Below, piece after piece: positions 1-8,225 of a stretch of DNA of 64,000 bases. The notes beneath the pieces are model-generated. The model did not search any database. It was not told the DNA's origin and worked only from the letters and a program-made list of their open reading frames with translations. The first letter of the stretch is position 1, and each line of letters starts with the position of its first letter. This stretch comes from Onstottus_B arcticum (lineage in GTDB: Bacteria > Acidobacteriota > Blastocatellia > UBA7656): the NCBI GenBank assembly GCA_038040485.1, contig JBBPIE010000026.1, positions 39,599 through 103,598 of the forward strand, in the 5' to 3' direction. Made by a program: the position numbers and the translations under genes.

Positions 1-463
1 CAACCCTGCCAGGATTGCCAACAACCATCGCATAGTCGGGTACGTCGCGGGTCACTACCGAGCCCGCGCCGATGAACGCGTATCGCCCAATCGTGTGCCC
101 GCAGACAACTGTCGCGTTAGCCCCGATCGAGGCGCCTCGTCGGACAATCGTCTTTCGATACTCGTCTTTGCGCGGCACGTGACTGCGCGGGTTGGTCACG
201 TTTGTGAACACCATCGACGGCCCGCAGAACACGTCGTCCTCGACCTCGACGCCCGTGTAGATCGAGACGTTGTTCTGGATCTTAACGTTGTCGCCGATGA
301 TTACACCGGGCGAGATGACCACGTTCTGGCCGATGTTGCACCCTCGTCCGATCTTCGAGCCCGCCATCACGTGCGAGAAGTGCCAGATCTTCGTTCCCTC
401 GCCGATCTCGCAGGGTTGGTCGATGTAGCTGGATTCGTGTACGAAGTAGTTTTCTTTCGTCAT
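1..463 (-). CDS. Hexapeptide-repeat sugar N-acetyltransferase (WbpD/WlbB-like), 3' truncated
   Basis: I translated this from the minus strand; it starts at ATG 461-463 and runs off the window edge after about 154 residues. The protein is a left-handed beta-helix with hexapeptide repeats (IGRGCNIGQNVVISPGVIIG and later VVCGHTIGRYAFIGAGSVV, VVGNPGRV). The early WHFSHV and the FTNVTNPRS stretch are typical of the family that acetylates the 3-amino group of UDP-2-acetamido-3-amino sugars (WbpD/WlbB) or dTDP-3-amino sugars for surface polysaccharide. The exact substrate cannot be read from sequence. The C-terminus lies outside the window. Family assignment is firm, the substrate is inferred. Confidence 0.85.
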   Translation of the reverse strand, partial: MTKENYFVHESSYIDQPCEIGEGTKIWHFSHVMAGSKIGRGCNIGQNVVISPGVIIGDNVKIQNNVSIYTGVEVEDDVFCGPSMVFTNVTNPRSHVPRKDEYRKTIVRRGASIGANATVVCGHTIGRYAFIGAGSVVTRDVPDYAMVVGNPGRV

Positions 464-500
464 CTATCTACCTGAGGGTGCTGTCCTGATTTAAGTATTT

Positions 501-600
501 TCTCAGCGTTAGCCTCAGCGTCTCCGTGTCTCCTCGGTTAGCTAGTGCTGAAACCTCTCTAACCGCAGAGGCTCCGAAACGCAGAGACATCGCGGAGAGT
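501..600. repeat. Intergenic inverted repeat, 'CCGCAGAG' family (family B)
   Basis: Imperfect inverted repeat. The left arm reads like CAGCGTCTCCGTGTCTCCT..GGTTAG and the right arm like CTAACCGCAGAG..ACGCAGAGAC. Related copies lie at 18822-18942 and 29843-29960. It sits between two divergently arranged genes and shows no ORF worth keeping. Confidence 0.7.
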
Positions 601-642
601 TGAAAATTAGGACCCTACTCACTGAGCGCGCGTTTCTCCTGC

Positions 643-1551
643 CTACTGTCCGGGAGCCGGCGCTCCACAGCGGAAGCAGAACTTCGCGCTCGAGGGCAGC
701 GGAGCCTCACAATTCGGGCACGCGGTTGCGGCCGGTGATTGAGACGGCGGCGGCGGCGGCGGAGCCGAGAAAGCCTTGGTCGCCCCAAGTGCCGGCGGAG
801 AGTAGCTGGCGCCGCCCCAGGGCTCTGCCGGCGGCAACTGCGCCACGCCTTCCAAGCCAAAACTGTCGCGATAGGCCACCGCGGTCATGGTGAACAGCAA
901 GGGAATCGTGGCCAACAGGCCGACACCGCAAGCTATCTCACCTGCCCCCGCGATCAACTGAACCACGATCGCAAATAACGTGAACATCAGCAGATTGGGC
1001 TTGGTCATTTCGGCGCTCGCCTTCATCGCATCGATGACTCCGAGTTTGCGATCGATGATCAGTGGAAGCGTGAAGAACAAAAGTCCCCCGACTATGAATG
1101 CCGGGATCACACAAATGAGCATTCCCAGGAAGCCGAGCAAGCCGAGAAGCAGTTGGGCGCCCAGCACTTGGAGCAACTGGTCGCGCGCCGAGAACAGGTC
1201 TTTGAACTCGACCTGCCCCCCTCTAAGCTGCTTGAGCGCCGCTTTGTGCATGCCACTAATCAGCAATGCAGACAACGGCAGCATCACAAGCATGAGCAGA
1301 AAGGAGCTGGCGACGATCAAAAAGATGCCAACCGGTGAAGCGTCAGACGGACCGGCAGATCCCATCGACACGGCCGCCGTCGCATTCCACGTCACGATTG
1401 CGAAAATGAAAAAGAGCGTCATCGGAACTACGACAGCGCCGAACATCCCCAGCCCAAGCATCACCCAGCCTTTCCACTGAGCAGTGAACATCCTCCATCC
1501 TTCGCTGATCCATTCGCCGAATCGAACCTGTTGTGGGGCTGTGTTCTCCAT
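643..1551 (-). CDS. Multi-pass membrane protein with C-terminal zinc ribbon
   Basis: A 302-residue protein of unknown function. ATG at 1551 is chosen over the longer frame because AGGAG lies just upstream. A soluble N-terminal segment (FGEWISEGWRMFTAQWKG) is followed by about five hydrophobic helices, then a proline-rich linker (PPPPPPSQSP) and a four-cysteine zinc ribbon at the C-terminus (CPNCEAPLP...FCFRCGAPAP). It lies 28 bp after 1580-2455, which shares its core (W-x-GWxxF/Y, then TIPxxxxxxAVAYRDxFG) but carries the zinc ribbon at the N-terminus. The two look like tandem paralogues whose zinc ribbon has swapped ends. Probably inner membrane; role unknown. Confidence 0.8.
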   Translation of the reverse strand: MENTAPQQVRFGEWISEGWRMFTAQWKGWVMLGLGMFGAVVVPMTLFFIFAIVTWNATAAVSMGSAGPSDASPVGIFLIVASSFLLMLVMLPLSALLISGMHKAALKQLRGGQVEFKDLFSARDQLLQVLGAQLLLGLLGFLGMLICVIPAFIVGGLLFFTLPLIIDRKLGVIDAMKASAEMTKPNLLMFTLFAIVVQLIAGAGEIACGVGLLATIPLLFTMTAVAYRDSFGLEGVAQLPPAEPWGGASYSPPALGATKAFSAPPPPPPSQSPAATACPNCEAPLPSSAKFCFRCGAPAPGQ

Positions 1552-1579
1552 ATTTCTCCTGAGCTTCTGTACTAGATTT

Positions 1580-2455
1580 TCAATGAAGCGTGCGGTTCGG
1601 ATCGTCAAAGCCAAACACGTCGCGGTATGCAACTGCCGCTGCCGAGATCATCCACGGTATGGTCACCAGCAATCCAACTATGCAACCCATGAAGCCGCCA
1701 GCAGCGATCGCCGCGAACACCAGCCCCACGACCCACCACATAAACTTATCGCGCGAGAAGACGAGTTTCCCAACCTGATTGATGGCGTGTGCTATGTCCA
1801 TTCCGCGCTCGAGGGTCAACGACGTCGAAAACGCAAACATCACTAAGAGAAAGGGCGTGGCCACAAGTAACAGCAACAACAAAAACGAATTATTTCCCAA
1901 AAAAAGCCAGTACGGTACCGCAACAAAGATAAGCCCGCTAAGGAACGCCTGTACAAAACGGCCGCGCCAATTGAACAGGTCGCCCATCACCGGCCGTTCT
2001 CCTCGCATCGTCGCAAAGGCCATTCGGAAGAGTCCCATCAGCATCGGGCCGGCCAGCAATCCACCCGTACCGGCACCGATAACGCCCGTCAGAAGCGAAG
2101 CCACCGACATTAGCGCCCAGTTCTCCTTGTAGACCTGCCATCCTCCCGACAACCAGTCGCCAAGCGAGATGTGAGCTTCGACCGGTTGAGGCGGCTGATA
2201 GAGAACAGGAGGAGGAGGAGGATAGTATGGTGCGGGCGGCACATATCCGGAGCTCGGCGGCGGATTCGTCGCGCCAGTTGGATTGGGGGCCACCGGATGC
2301 GTGGGGCGCGATTGTTCCGGCCGCGGCGCCGGTTGGTTAGACAACATCCATGTGGTCGCTTCCGATCCGGTCAAGTCCTGAGGCATCCCGCACTGGCGGC
2401 AAAACTTCTCGTCGTTTTCAACGTTCCTTCCGCATCTTGGACACCAGCTTGGCAT
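1580..2455 (-). CDS. Membrane protein with N-terminal zinc ribbon
   Basis: A 291-residue protein. It begins with a zinc ribbon (CPRCGRNVENDEKFCRQCGMP), followed by a low-complexity Pro/Tyr-rich linker and about five transmembrane helices ending in a VAYRDVFGFDD motif shared with its downstream neighbour. Start: ATG 2455 follows GGAGTG at a good distance; an in-frame TTG lies one codon upstream. It forms a two-gene operon with 643-1551. Function unknown; the zinc ribbon may bind protein or nucleic acid at the cytoplasmic face (inference). Confidence 0.8.
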   Translation of the reverse strand: MPSWCPRCGRNVENDEKFCRQCGMPQDLTGSEATTWMLSNQPAPRPEQSRPTHPVAPNPTGATNPPPSSGYVPPAPYYPPPPPVLYQPPQPVEAHISLGDWLSGGWQVYKENWALMSVASLLTGVIGAGTGGLLAGPMLMGLFRMAFATMRGERPVMGDLFNWRGRFVQAFLSGLIFVAVPYWLFLGNNSFLLLLLLVATPFLLVMFAFSTSLTLERGMDIAHAINQVGKLVFSRDKFMWWVVGLVFAAIAAGGFMGCIVGLLVTIPWMISAAAVAYRDVFGFDDPNRTLH

Positions 2456-2594
2456 CAATCACACTCCGCCGTTTCAGGTTGCCTGGATTTGAACTCGCCG
2501 CTAATGCTACGGCATTACCGCTCGGGGCATCAACCGGCAAGTTTGAAGGCTCAACTCCTAATACTCACGAGCCATCTCACTTGTTCCGGCACAC

Positions 2595-2675
2595 GTAGCA
2601 TAGACTTTAAGTCTGTGAGATCGCGCTATGTGAGAACCTGCGGGCGCGAGCACACAGACTAAAAGTCTATGCTAC
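2595..2675. repeat. Intergenic inverted repeat, 'AGCATAGACTTTAGTC' family (family A)
   Basis: Two 22-23-nt arms, GTAGCATAGACTTTAAGTC.. and the matching ..GACTAAAAGTCTATGCTAC, are separated by about 35 nt. The same arms return at 14769-14842 and 27915-27987 with different loops. This suggests a mobile or REP-like palindromic unit, not a gene-specific terminator. Confidence 0.85.
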
Positions 2676-2700
2676 AAGCTCCGCATCTCTCACGCGCGGG

Positions 2701-3738
2701 TCACGAAAGAATTGAAACCAACTTGGAGCCCTCGACGATTCGCCCGATATCGTAGTGCGCCTCGCCGCTCGCATCAAGGTGTTCGCGCACGCTCGCCGCG
2801 CTTCCGGGGCTTGCGACGATGACCATCCCGATACCCATGTTGAACGTTCGATACATCTCCTGGTTGGAAACTCTCCCGATCTCGGCCAGCAAGTCAAACA
2901 CGGCAAGCACCGGCCAAGAGCCCGCGCGAACTTCAGCCGCCGTGCCTGCCGGAAGAATCCGCGGCAAGTTCTCGACCAAGCCTCCGCCGGTGATGTGCGC
3001 AAGCCCTTTGATCGTGCCCGAATCCACGAGCTTATCAAGCGCGCCGAGATAGCTGCGATGCGGCTTCAACAGTTCCTCAGCGGCCGAGCTTCCAAGCGCG
3101 TCGATCTTCGCGTCCCTCTCGTAGCCGGCGACTTCAAACAACAGCTTTCGAGCGAGACTGTAGCCGTTCGTGTGAAGTCCGACCGACGGCAAACCGATCA
3201 GCACATCACCCGATTGGATTCCAGAGCCATCAATTATCTTCTCGCGATCGACTACTCCGACAATAAAACCTGCCACGTCGTACTCGCCATCGGCATAAAA
3301 GCCGGGCATCGCGGCTGTCTCGCCGCCGATCAGCGCGCACTGAGCCTCGGTGCATCCGCGAGCAATGCCTTCGATGACCGAAGCGATCGTGTCGGGAACA
3401 AGCTTCCCCGCTGCGATGTAGTCCATGAAGAACAACGGCCGCGCGCCTTGAACCAGGATGTCGTTCACGCAATGGCACACCAGGTCGTAGCCTACCGTGT
3501 TGTGGATGCCGGTCATGAACGCGACGCGGAGCTTTGTACCAACACCGTCAGCCGAAGAAACAAGTACGGGCTCTCGCATCGCGCCGAAGTCCGCGCGGAA
3601 CATTCCGCCGAACGATCCGATCTCGGTCATAACTCGCGGCGTAAACGTCGAACGCGCGAGCAGCTTTATCCGTTCCCTGGCCTGATTGGCGGCGTCTATG
3701 TCGACGCCCGCATCACGGTAGCTGAATTCTCTTGTCAT
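2701..3738 (-). CDS. purM: Phosphoribosylformylglycinamidine cyclo-ligase (AIR synthetase)
   Basis: Cytoplasmic purine biosynthesis enzyme, FGAM + ATP to AIR. At 345 residues it has the normal family length. Recognisable segments are YRDAGVDIDAAN at the N-terminus, the glycine-rich SSADGVGTKLRVA, HCVNDILVQGA, GGETAAMPGFY and the C-terminal AHITGGGLVENLPRILP. ATG 3738 gives the standard PurM N-terminus; the longer frame adds unrelated sequence. It lies 26 bp behind purF on the same strand, so the two are probably co-transcribed. Nothing unusual seen. Confidence 0.97.
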   Translation of the reverse strand: MTREFSYRDAGVDIDAANQARERIKLLARSTFTPRVMTEIGSFGGMFRADFGAMREPVLVSSADGVGTKLRVAFMTGIHNTVGYDLVCHCVNDILVQGARPLFFMDYIAAGKLVPDTIASVIEGIARGCTEAQCALIGGETAAMPGFYADGEYDVAGFIVGVVDREKIIDGSGIQSGDVLIGLPSVGLHTNGYSLARKLLFEVAGYERDAKIDALGSSAAEELLKPHRSYLGALDKLVDSGTIKGLAHITGGGLVENLPRILPAGTAAEVRAGSWPVLAVFDLLAEIGRVSNQEMYRTFNMGIGMVIVASPGSAASVREHLDASGEAHYDIGRIVEGSKLVSILS

Positions 3739-3764
3739 CGGTTGAGTGTTCTGAAATGGCGGGC

Positions 3765-5195
3765 TTAAGTTCGAGGCCAAACCGAATCGCGTTGAAGCGC
3801 TCCCTCTTCCCTTTCGGTCTTTGTTCGGGCAGCCGAGGTCACCGGTATCGGATAGTCGTTCGTGTAACAAGCCGTGCAGTGACGGTTGCCTTTCGGATCG
3901 CCACACGCCCGCAGCAAGCCATCCAGGCTCAAGTAGCCCAGACTGTCCGCGTCGATAAACCTGGCGATCTCTTCGATCTTCAAGTTGGCGCCGATCAACT
4001 CGTCCCGCGTCGGAGTGTCAACGCCGTAAAAACACGGCGCGATCGTCGGCGGACAGCTTATGCGGACGTGCACTTCGCGCGCGCCGGCTTGACGGACCAT
4101 CTGCACAATCTTCTTCGAAGTCGTCCCGCGCACGATCGAATCGTCGATCAGCACGACTCGCAAGCCTTCGATTAAGTCGCGCACCGGGTTCAGTTTGACC
4201 TTCACGCCGAAATGGCGAATCGATTGTTTGGGCTCGATAAACGTTCGCCCGACGTAGTGATTTCGCACGAGCCCGAAGCGGAACTTCAAGCCCGACTCCG
4301 AGGCGTAACCGATCGCCGCCGCAACTCCCGAGTCCGGCACCGGCACTACGATGTCGGCGTCGGCCGGGTGCTCGCGCGCAAGCTGCTGACCCATCTTGTG
4401 CCTGCTCTTGTTGACCGAGCGCCCGAACACGATCGAATCGGGACGCGAGAAGTAAACATGCTCGAAGATGCAATGCGCGGGTTTTTCCTTCGCGAGCGGG
4501 AACGACGAGTGCAACCCGAAGCCGTCGATGACCAGAATCTCGCCCGGTTGAACGTCTCGAAGATAGGTCGCGTCTATCAAGTCGAACGCGCAAGTCTCCG
4601 AAGCTACGACATAAGCATCGCCCAGTTGGCCGAGACACATCGGGCGAAATCCGCGTGGGTCGCGCACCGCGATCAGGCTGTCTTTTGTAAGAAACAGCAT
4701 CGAGTACGCGCCTTCGACTTCCGTGAAGGTGTCCACGATTGCGTCGATCAGATCAACGGACCGGGAGCGAGCGATCTTGTGGAGGACAACTTCGGTGTCG
4801 GAAGTCGAGGAGAAGATCGCGCCTTGAAGCTCGAGCTCCGCCCTGACGTCCGACGCATAAGGAAGGTTCCCGTTGTGACAAAGCGAGATCTGTCCGCGAT
4901 ACCCATCGACCAGGAAGGGTTGAGCTTCGCGCAACGATACGCTGCCGGCGGTCGAGTACCGCACGTGCCCGATCGCCGCGCGGCCGGGCACTTGCGCGAG
5001 TTGGTCCTGGTTGAAGATCTCGCTGACGTAGCCCATGCCTCGCGCGGCGTGAAGCTTCTCGCCGTCGGACGAAACGATCCCGGCCGACTCCTGGCCTCGA
5101 TGCTGCAAGGCGTAGAGTCCGAGATAGCTGAGCCGCGCGGCATCCTCGTGGTTGAAGATGCCAAACACGCCGCATTCTTCTCTTAGCTTGTCCAT
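3765..5195 (-). CDS. purF: Amidophosphoribosyltransferase
   Basis: First committed step of purine synthesis, PRPP + Gln to phosphoribosylamine. It has 476 residues from ATG 5195. The short propeptide MDKLREE precedes the glutaminase nucleophile Cys8 (CGVFGIF). The class II glutaminase domain fills the first half (QHRGQESAG, GHVRYSTAGS, CHNGNL). The phosphoribosyltransferase half carries the PRPP loop VLIDDSIVRGTTS. The 38 residues in the longer frame are not homologous and are dropped. The gene is followed directly by purM. The 300-bp upstream region holds nested inverted repeats and no clear purine riboswitch. Confidence 0.97.
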   Translation of the reverse strand: MDKLREECGVFGIFNHEDAARLSYLGLYALQHRGQESAGIVSSDGEKLHAARGMGYVSEIFNQDQLAQVPGRAAIGHVRYSTAGSVSLREAQPFLVDGYRGQISLCHNGNLPYASDVRAELELQGAIFSSTSDTEVVLHKIARSRSVDLIDAIVDTFTEVEGAYSMLFLTKDSLIAVRDPRGFRPMCLGQLGDAYVVASETCAFDLIDATYLRDVQPGEILVIDGFGLHSSFPLAKEKPAHCIFEHVYFSRPDSIVFGRSVNKSRHKMGQQLAREHPADADIVVPVPDSGVAAAIGYASESGLKFRFGLVRNHYVGRTFIEPKQSIRHFGVKVKLNPVRDLIEGLRVVLIDDSIVRGTTSKKIVQMVRQAGAREVHVRISCPPTIAPCFYGVDTPTRDELIGANLKIEEIARFIDADSLGYLSLDGLLRACGDPKGNRHCTACYTNDYPIPVTSAARTKTEREEGALQRDSVWPRT

Positions 5196-5267
5196 GCTTG
5201 TGTGGAGGAGGAATCTTAACTTGTGAGAAGGAATCTTAACGGGATCGGGAGCGACTATCAAACTCAA

Positions 5268-5422
5268 GTAGTGTCCTATTTGTGTGTTGCTCGATTGGAA
5301 AACCGCCAAGACGCCAAGTCGCCAAGGTCAGACCAAGAATTCGATGAGAATCTTGGCGCTCTTGGCGTCTTGGCGGTTGGTCGATTCGCCGACAAACGAG
5401 CAACACAACTTTAGGACACTAC
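5268..5422. repeat. Nested inverted repeat, 'CCGCCAAGACGCCAAG' family (family C)
   Basis: The outer arms GTAGTGTCC...TGTTGCTCG and CGAGCAACA...GGACACTAC enclose inner arms AACCGCCAAGACGCCAAG (5301 on) and CTTGGCGTCTTGGCGGTT (to 5378). A family C relative lies at 19302-19390. At 5486-5516 there is a half-copy of family D (GGGCGGCCACGGTGGGCCGC). Together these fill most of the 333-bp space between purF and the VWFA gene. Confidence 0.8.
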
Positions 5423-5528
5423 CCAAAGTCAAGTCGCGTTGGAGAGTCGCACTCCAAGAAGTAGGCTGTTTGGATGGTGTGAGCTAAGGGCGGCCACGGT
5501 GGGCCGCCCGTACAGGCAAACGAGTTTC

Positions 5529-8075
5529 TCACTTCGCGTAGTAGCCTTTTCGAGTTCTCACCGCGGCATCCGGCTTATCAACCGTCACGCGCACTCGCCG
5601 ATAAGTCCCATCCTTCTCCGGGTTGGTTGGGTAGTAGCCTACGCTGTACATCGTGCGAATCGCGGCGGCGACTTGCTTGTAGACTCCCGCGAGATCGCTG
5701 GCCTTCTCAGCTTTGAACAAGCGTGCGCCGCTCACTTCGGCTATTCGATCGAGCTGGTCTCGGCCGACCGCGTACGCTTCAGAGGTGCTGTTCCCTCTCT
5801 CGAACACCTCTTCGTACTCGGTGTCGAGATAGATCGGAAACACCAGCGTGTCCGACTCTTCGAGCTTGTGAGCAAGCTGATTAAACGACACGCGAGTCGG
5901 AGCCGGGTTGTAGCGGTCAAGCGAGCTGTCGACGCCGTCGGTCATCACTACGATCGCGTTTCTCTCGCCGCGCGTGTTGCGAAGCGTGTCCACCAATGAG
6001 AACCACATTGCTTCGTAGAAAGCGGTGCCACCTTGCGGTCTCCGGATCGCCATTATCCGTTCCTTCAGCTCGTTGCGATTCGATGTGAGTTGAGAAACCA
6101 CGCGCACCTGGTCGGTGAAGGTCACTACTGCGACCCGGTCTCGCGGCTCGATGACGTCGATGAACCGCAGCGCCGCGGACTTTATCACGTCGAGCTTGTC
6201 CTGGATCGAACCCGACAGATCGAGCAGCAAAACAAGGTTGAACGGAGCAGTTGTGGGCGCGAAGAATTCGACCTTCTGAGCCTGGCCGTTCTCAGCCACG
6301 CGGAAGTCTTCCTTCTTCAGGCTGCCAAACGACGCTCCGGATCGATTCGTGACCGAGACGTTCAAGTTGACCACAGCGGACTTGAGCACAATCGTGTCTT
6401 CGTTCGCGCTGCCGCTTCCGGCAGGTCGCGGATCAGCCGTCTCTTCGCCTGAGAGCTCCGGCGAATCGCGGCGCAGAACCGGGGGCGCGCCAGTTCGTGT
6501 GTTTCCGGAAGCAATCTCCCGCGCGTCTTCGGGCTCGCCCGGCGCTGTTGTGTTTCTTCGGGAGCCTTGCGGATCGTAAGCCGAGCGCGAATTCCCTGCG
6601 TCGTTCGTCCGGTCGTACTCGTTAGGGGGCGGTGCCTGGCGCGAGGACCTGCTGCCCGAGCCTTTCGATTGCGGAGGGTTCCGGTCGATTGTCAGCGATT
6701 CGTCCTGGTCATCGGGTTGAGGGAAGATCGAGTTGTCGGAGCTTGGCGAGGCGCCTAACGGTTGATTGGCGGGAATGATCCTGACTCGAAGCCCCGAGTC
6801 TCCGCCTCGCATGACTTTGTTCTTGCGTTCGCGTTCCAGCGGACCGCGCTTTGCGGTGAAGCCGTCATCGTCGGAGACCCCTGACCCGGCAAAGACCGCC
6901 GTGCCGCCTCCGGAAGAACCGTTGGAAGGTATCGATTGGTTACGCGCCGCCTGACGGCCTGACTGGTTCGAACTTGCGCCGGCAGCAGAGTCCGCGTCTT
7001 GATCATCAGGCTGAGGATAGATCGAGCCGCTCGCGTTTCCCGACGAAGGGATTGCGCCAGGGATGATTCGCGTGCGCATCCCGGAGTTGCCGCTGCTCGA
7101 GTCTTTCGACTGGCGGTTGCGCGCGAACTTGCCGGTCTCTGACTGGGATGTCGATTGATCGGCAACATCCGAGCCGGCAAACACGACTGAGCCGTTGCCG
7201 GACGTCGTGTTGTTGGCGCGCGAGATCGGACGATTCGGCTGAGTGCCCGTTTCCTCAATTGTGACTTGATCGTCCTCCGATTCGCCGCCCGAGCCGTTCG
7301 TTTGCTGTGAATCCAACGGAGGCCGGTCGAAGGCTGCCACGCGCGACTGCTGCGAGTCTTCGGGCTTCCGCACGGCGGGCGCGGCATTGCGCGGCGCGTT
7401 TGCATTTCGTGCAAGCGCGGTTGAGTTAGGCCCCGGCGCAAGCGTGATGTTGCCGCTTTGCGAACTGAGCGTGATGTCCGCGGAGCCCTCACCGATTCTC
7501 CCTCGCAGCCGGTGGGTTCCGTCTCGCTCTGAATCGGCAAGCGCGAGCGTAGACTTCACGATCCCCTGAGTCGATTGCATTGCGACTCGCGCATCATCGA
7601 GGCTCGGGAGCCGGTAGCCGATGCCGCCGCTGGTAGTCTCGACGACCACGCCGGTCAGCGAGCCGCTCACATCGACGGGCCACGCGCCGCCCGTTACTTC
7701 AAGCCGCGAACCTCGCGGCACAGACACAGTGAGATCGATTCGCGCGGCGCTTGCGCCTTGCTTGCATTGGATGACCACGGTGTTGCCCATGCCCATCAAC
7801 ACAAGCTCGCCTGGCTCAAGGGCGACTGGCGTCACCCCCTTCTTTTCAGCGGTCACGCGCACTGTTTGGCCCTCCCAGGCTTCAACCCGTGTTGACCCGC
7901 GAGAGTTCTCGACTCGCACTTCACCGCCGGGTTGAAGCGCGAAGCTTTCAACTCGCGTCGATGAGCCTTGACCCTTGAGCGTGTTGGTTGAAATCAGGAA
8001 GGCGACTGCGAAAAAGAGCGCTAACGCTACGCGATGGAAATAATCCCGTCGCAGCTTGGGGGCTGACGTTCTCAT
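5529..8075 (-). CDS. Large secreted VWFA-domain protein with DUF4097-like N-terminus
   Basis: An 848-residue exported protein. ATG 8075 has GGAGGT right upstream and opens a signal peptide (LALFFAVAFLIS). Residues ~35-200 resemble the DUF4097 adhesin-like fold (GGEVRVENSRGSTRVEAW). Residues ~220-560 are low-complexity, Ser/Gly/Asn-rich, with repeated blocks such as SIYPQPDDQD / SIFPQPDDQD and VFAGSGV / VFAGSDV. The C-terminal ~280 residues form a von Willebrand A domain with a MIDAS motif (DLSGS) of the Acidobacteria VWFA-related type. The neighbour 8226-9950 has the same architecture in shorter form. Likely periplasmic or surface-bound; ligand unknown. Confidence 0.85.
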   Translation of the reverse strand: MRTSAPKLRRDYFHRVALALFFAVAFLISTNTLKGQGSSTRVESFALQPGGEVRVENSRGSTRVEAWEGQTVRVTAEKKGVTPVALEPGELVLMGMGNTVVIQCKQGASAARIDLTVSVPRGSRLEVTGGAWPVDVSGSLTGVVVETTSGGIGYRLPSLDDARVAMQSTQGIVKSTLALADSERDGTHRLRGRIGEGSADITLSSQSGNITLAPGPNSTALARNANAPRNAAPAVRKPEDSQQSRVAAFDRPPLDSQQTNGSGGESEDDQVTIEETGTQPNRPISRANNTTSGNGSVVFAGSDVADQSTSQSETGKFARNRQSKDSSSGNSGMRTRIIPGAIPSSGNASGSIYPQPDDQDADSAAGASSNQSGRQAARNQSIPSNGSSGGGTAVFAGSGVSDDDGFTAKRGPLERERKNKVMRGGDSGLRVRIIPANQPLGASPSSDNSIFPQPDDQDESLTIDRNPPQSKGSGSRSSRQAPPPNEYDRTNDAGNSRSAYDPQGSRRNTTAPGEPEDAREIASGNTRTGAPPVLRRDSPELSGEETADPRPAGSGSANEDTIVLKSAVVNLNVSVTNRSGASFGSLKKEDFRVAENGQAQKVEFFAPTTAPFNLVLLLDLSGSIQDKLDVIKSAALRFIDVIEPRDRVAVVTFTDQVRVVSQLTSNRNELKERIMAIRRPQGGTAFYEAMWFSLVDTLRNTRGERNAIVVMTDGVDSSLDRYNPAPTRVSFNQLAHKLEESDTLVFPIYLDTEYEEVFERGNSTSEAYAVGRDQLDRIAEVSGARLFKAEKASDLAGVYKQVAAAIRTMYSVGYYPTNPEKDGTYRRVRVTVDKPDAAVRTRKGYYAK

Positions 8076-8225
8076 GGCTACCTCCGGCAAACGAACCTTG
8101 AAAGGTGAAGCGAACGCGAAGAGAGTTTCGTCTCTCCACGAGATCAAAGTGCGAATGGTTCGATTGTCGGCCAGGAAAAAATCAGAGTCAAACCGGGATG
8201 CGCTCACCCATTCGGGTATCCGAGC

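Noticed and set aside
95..475. 126-codon + strand frame at the left edge
   Set aside because: It is the complement of the hexapeptide acyltransferase, which shows clear repeats on the minus strand.
2755..3768. 337-codon open frame antisense to purM
   Set aside because: Shadow frame; PurM is unambiguous.
5196..5268. Purine riboswitch upstream of purF
   Set aside because: No recognisable three-way junction sequence; region is short and repeat-derived.
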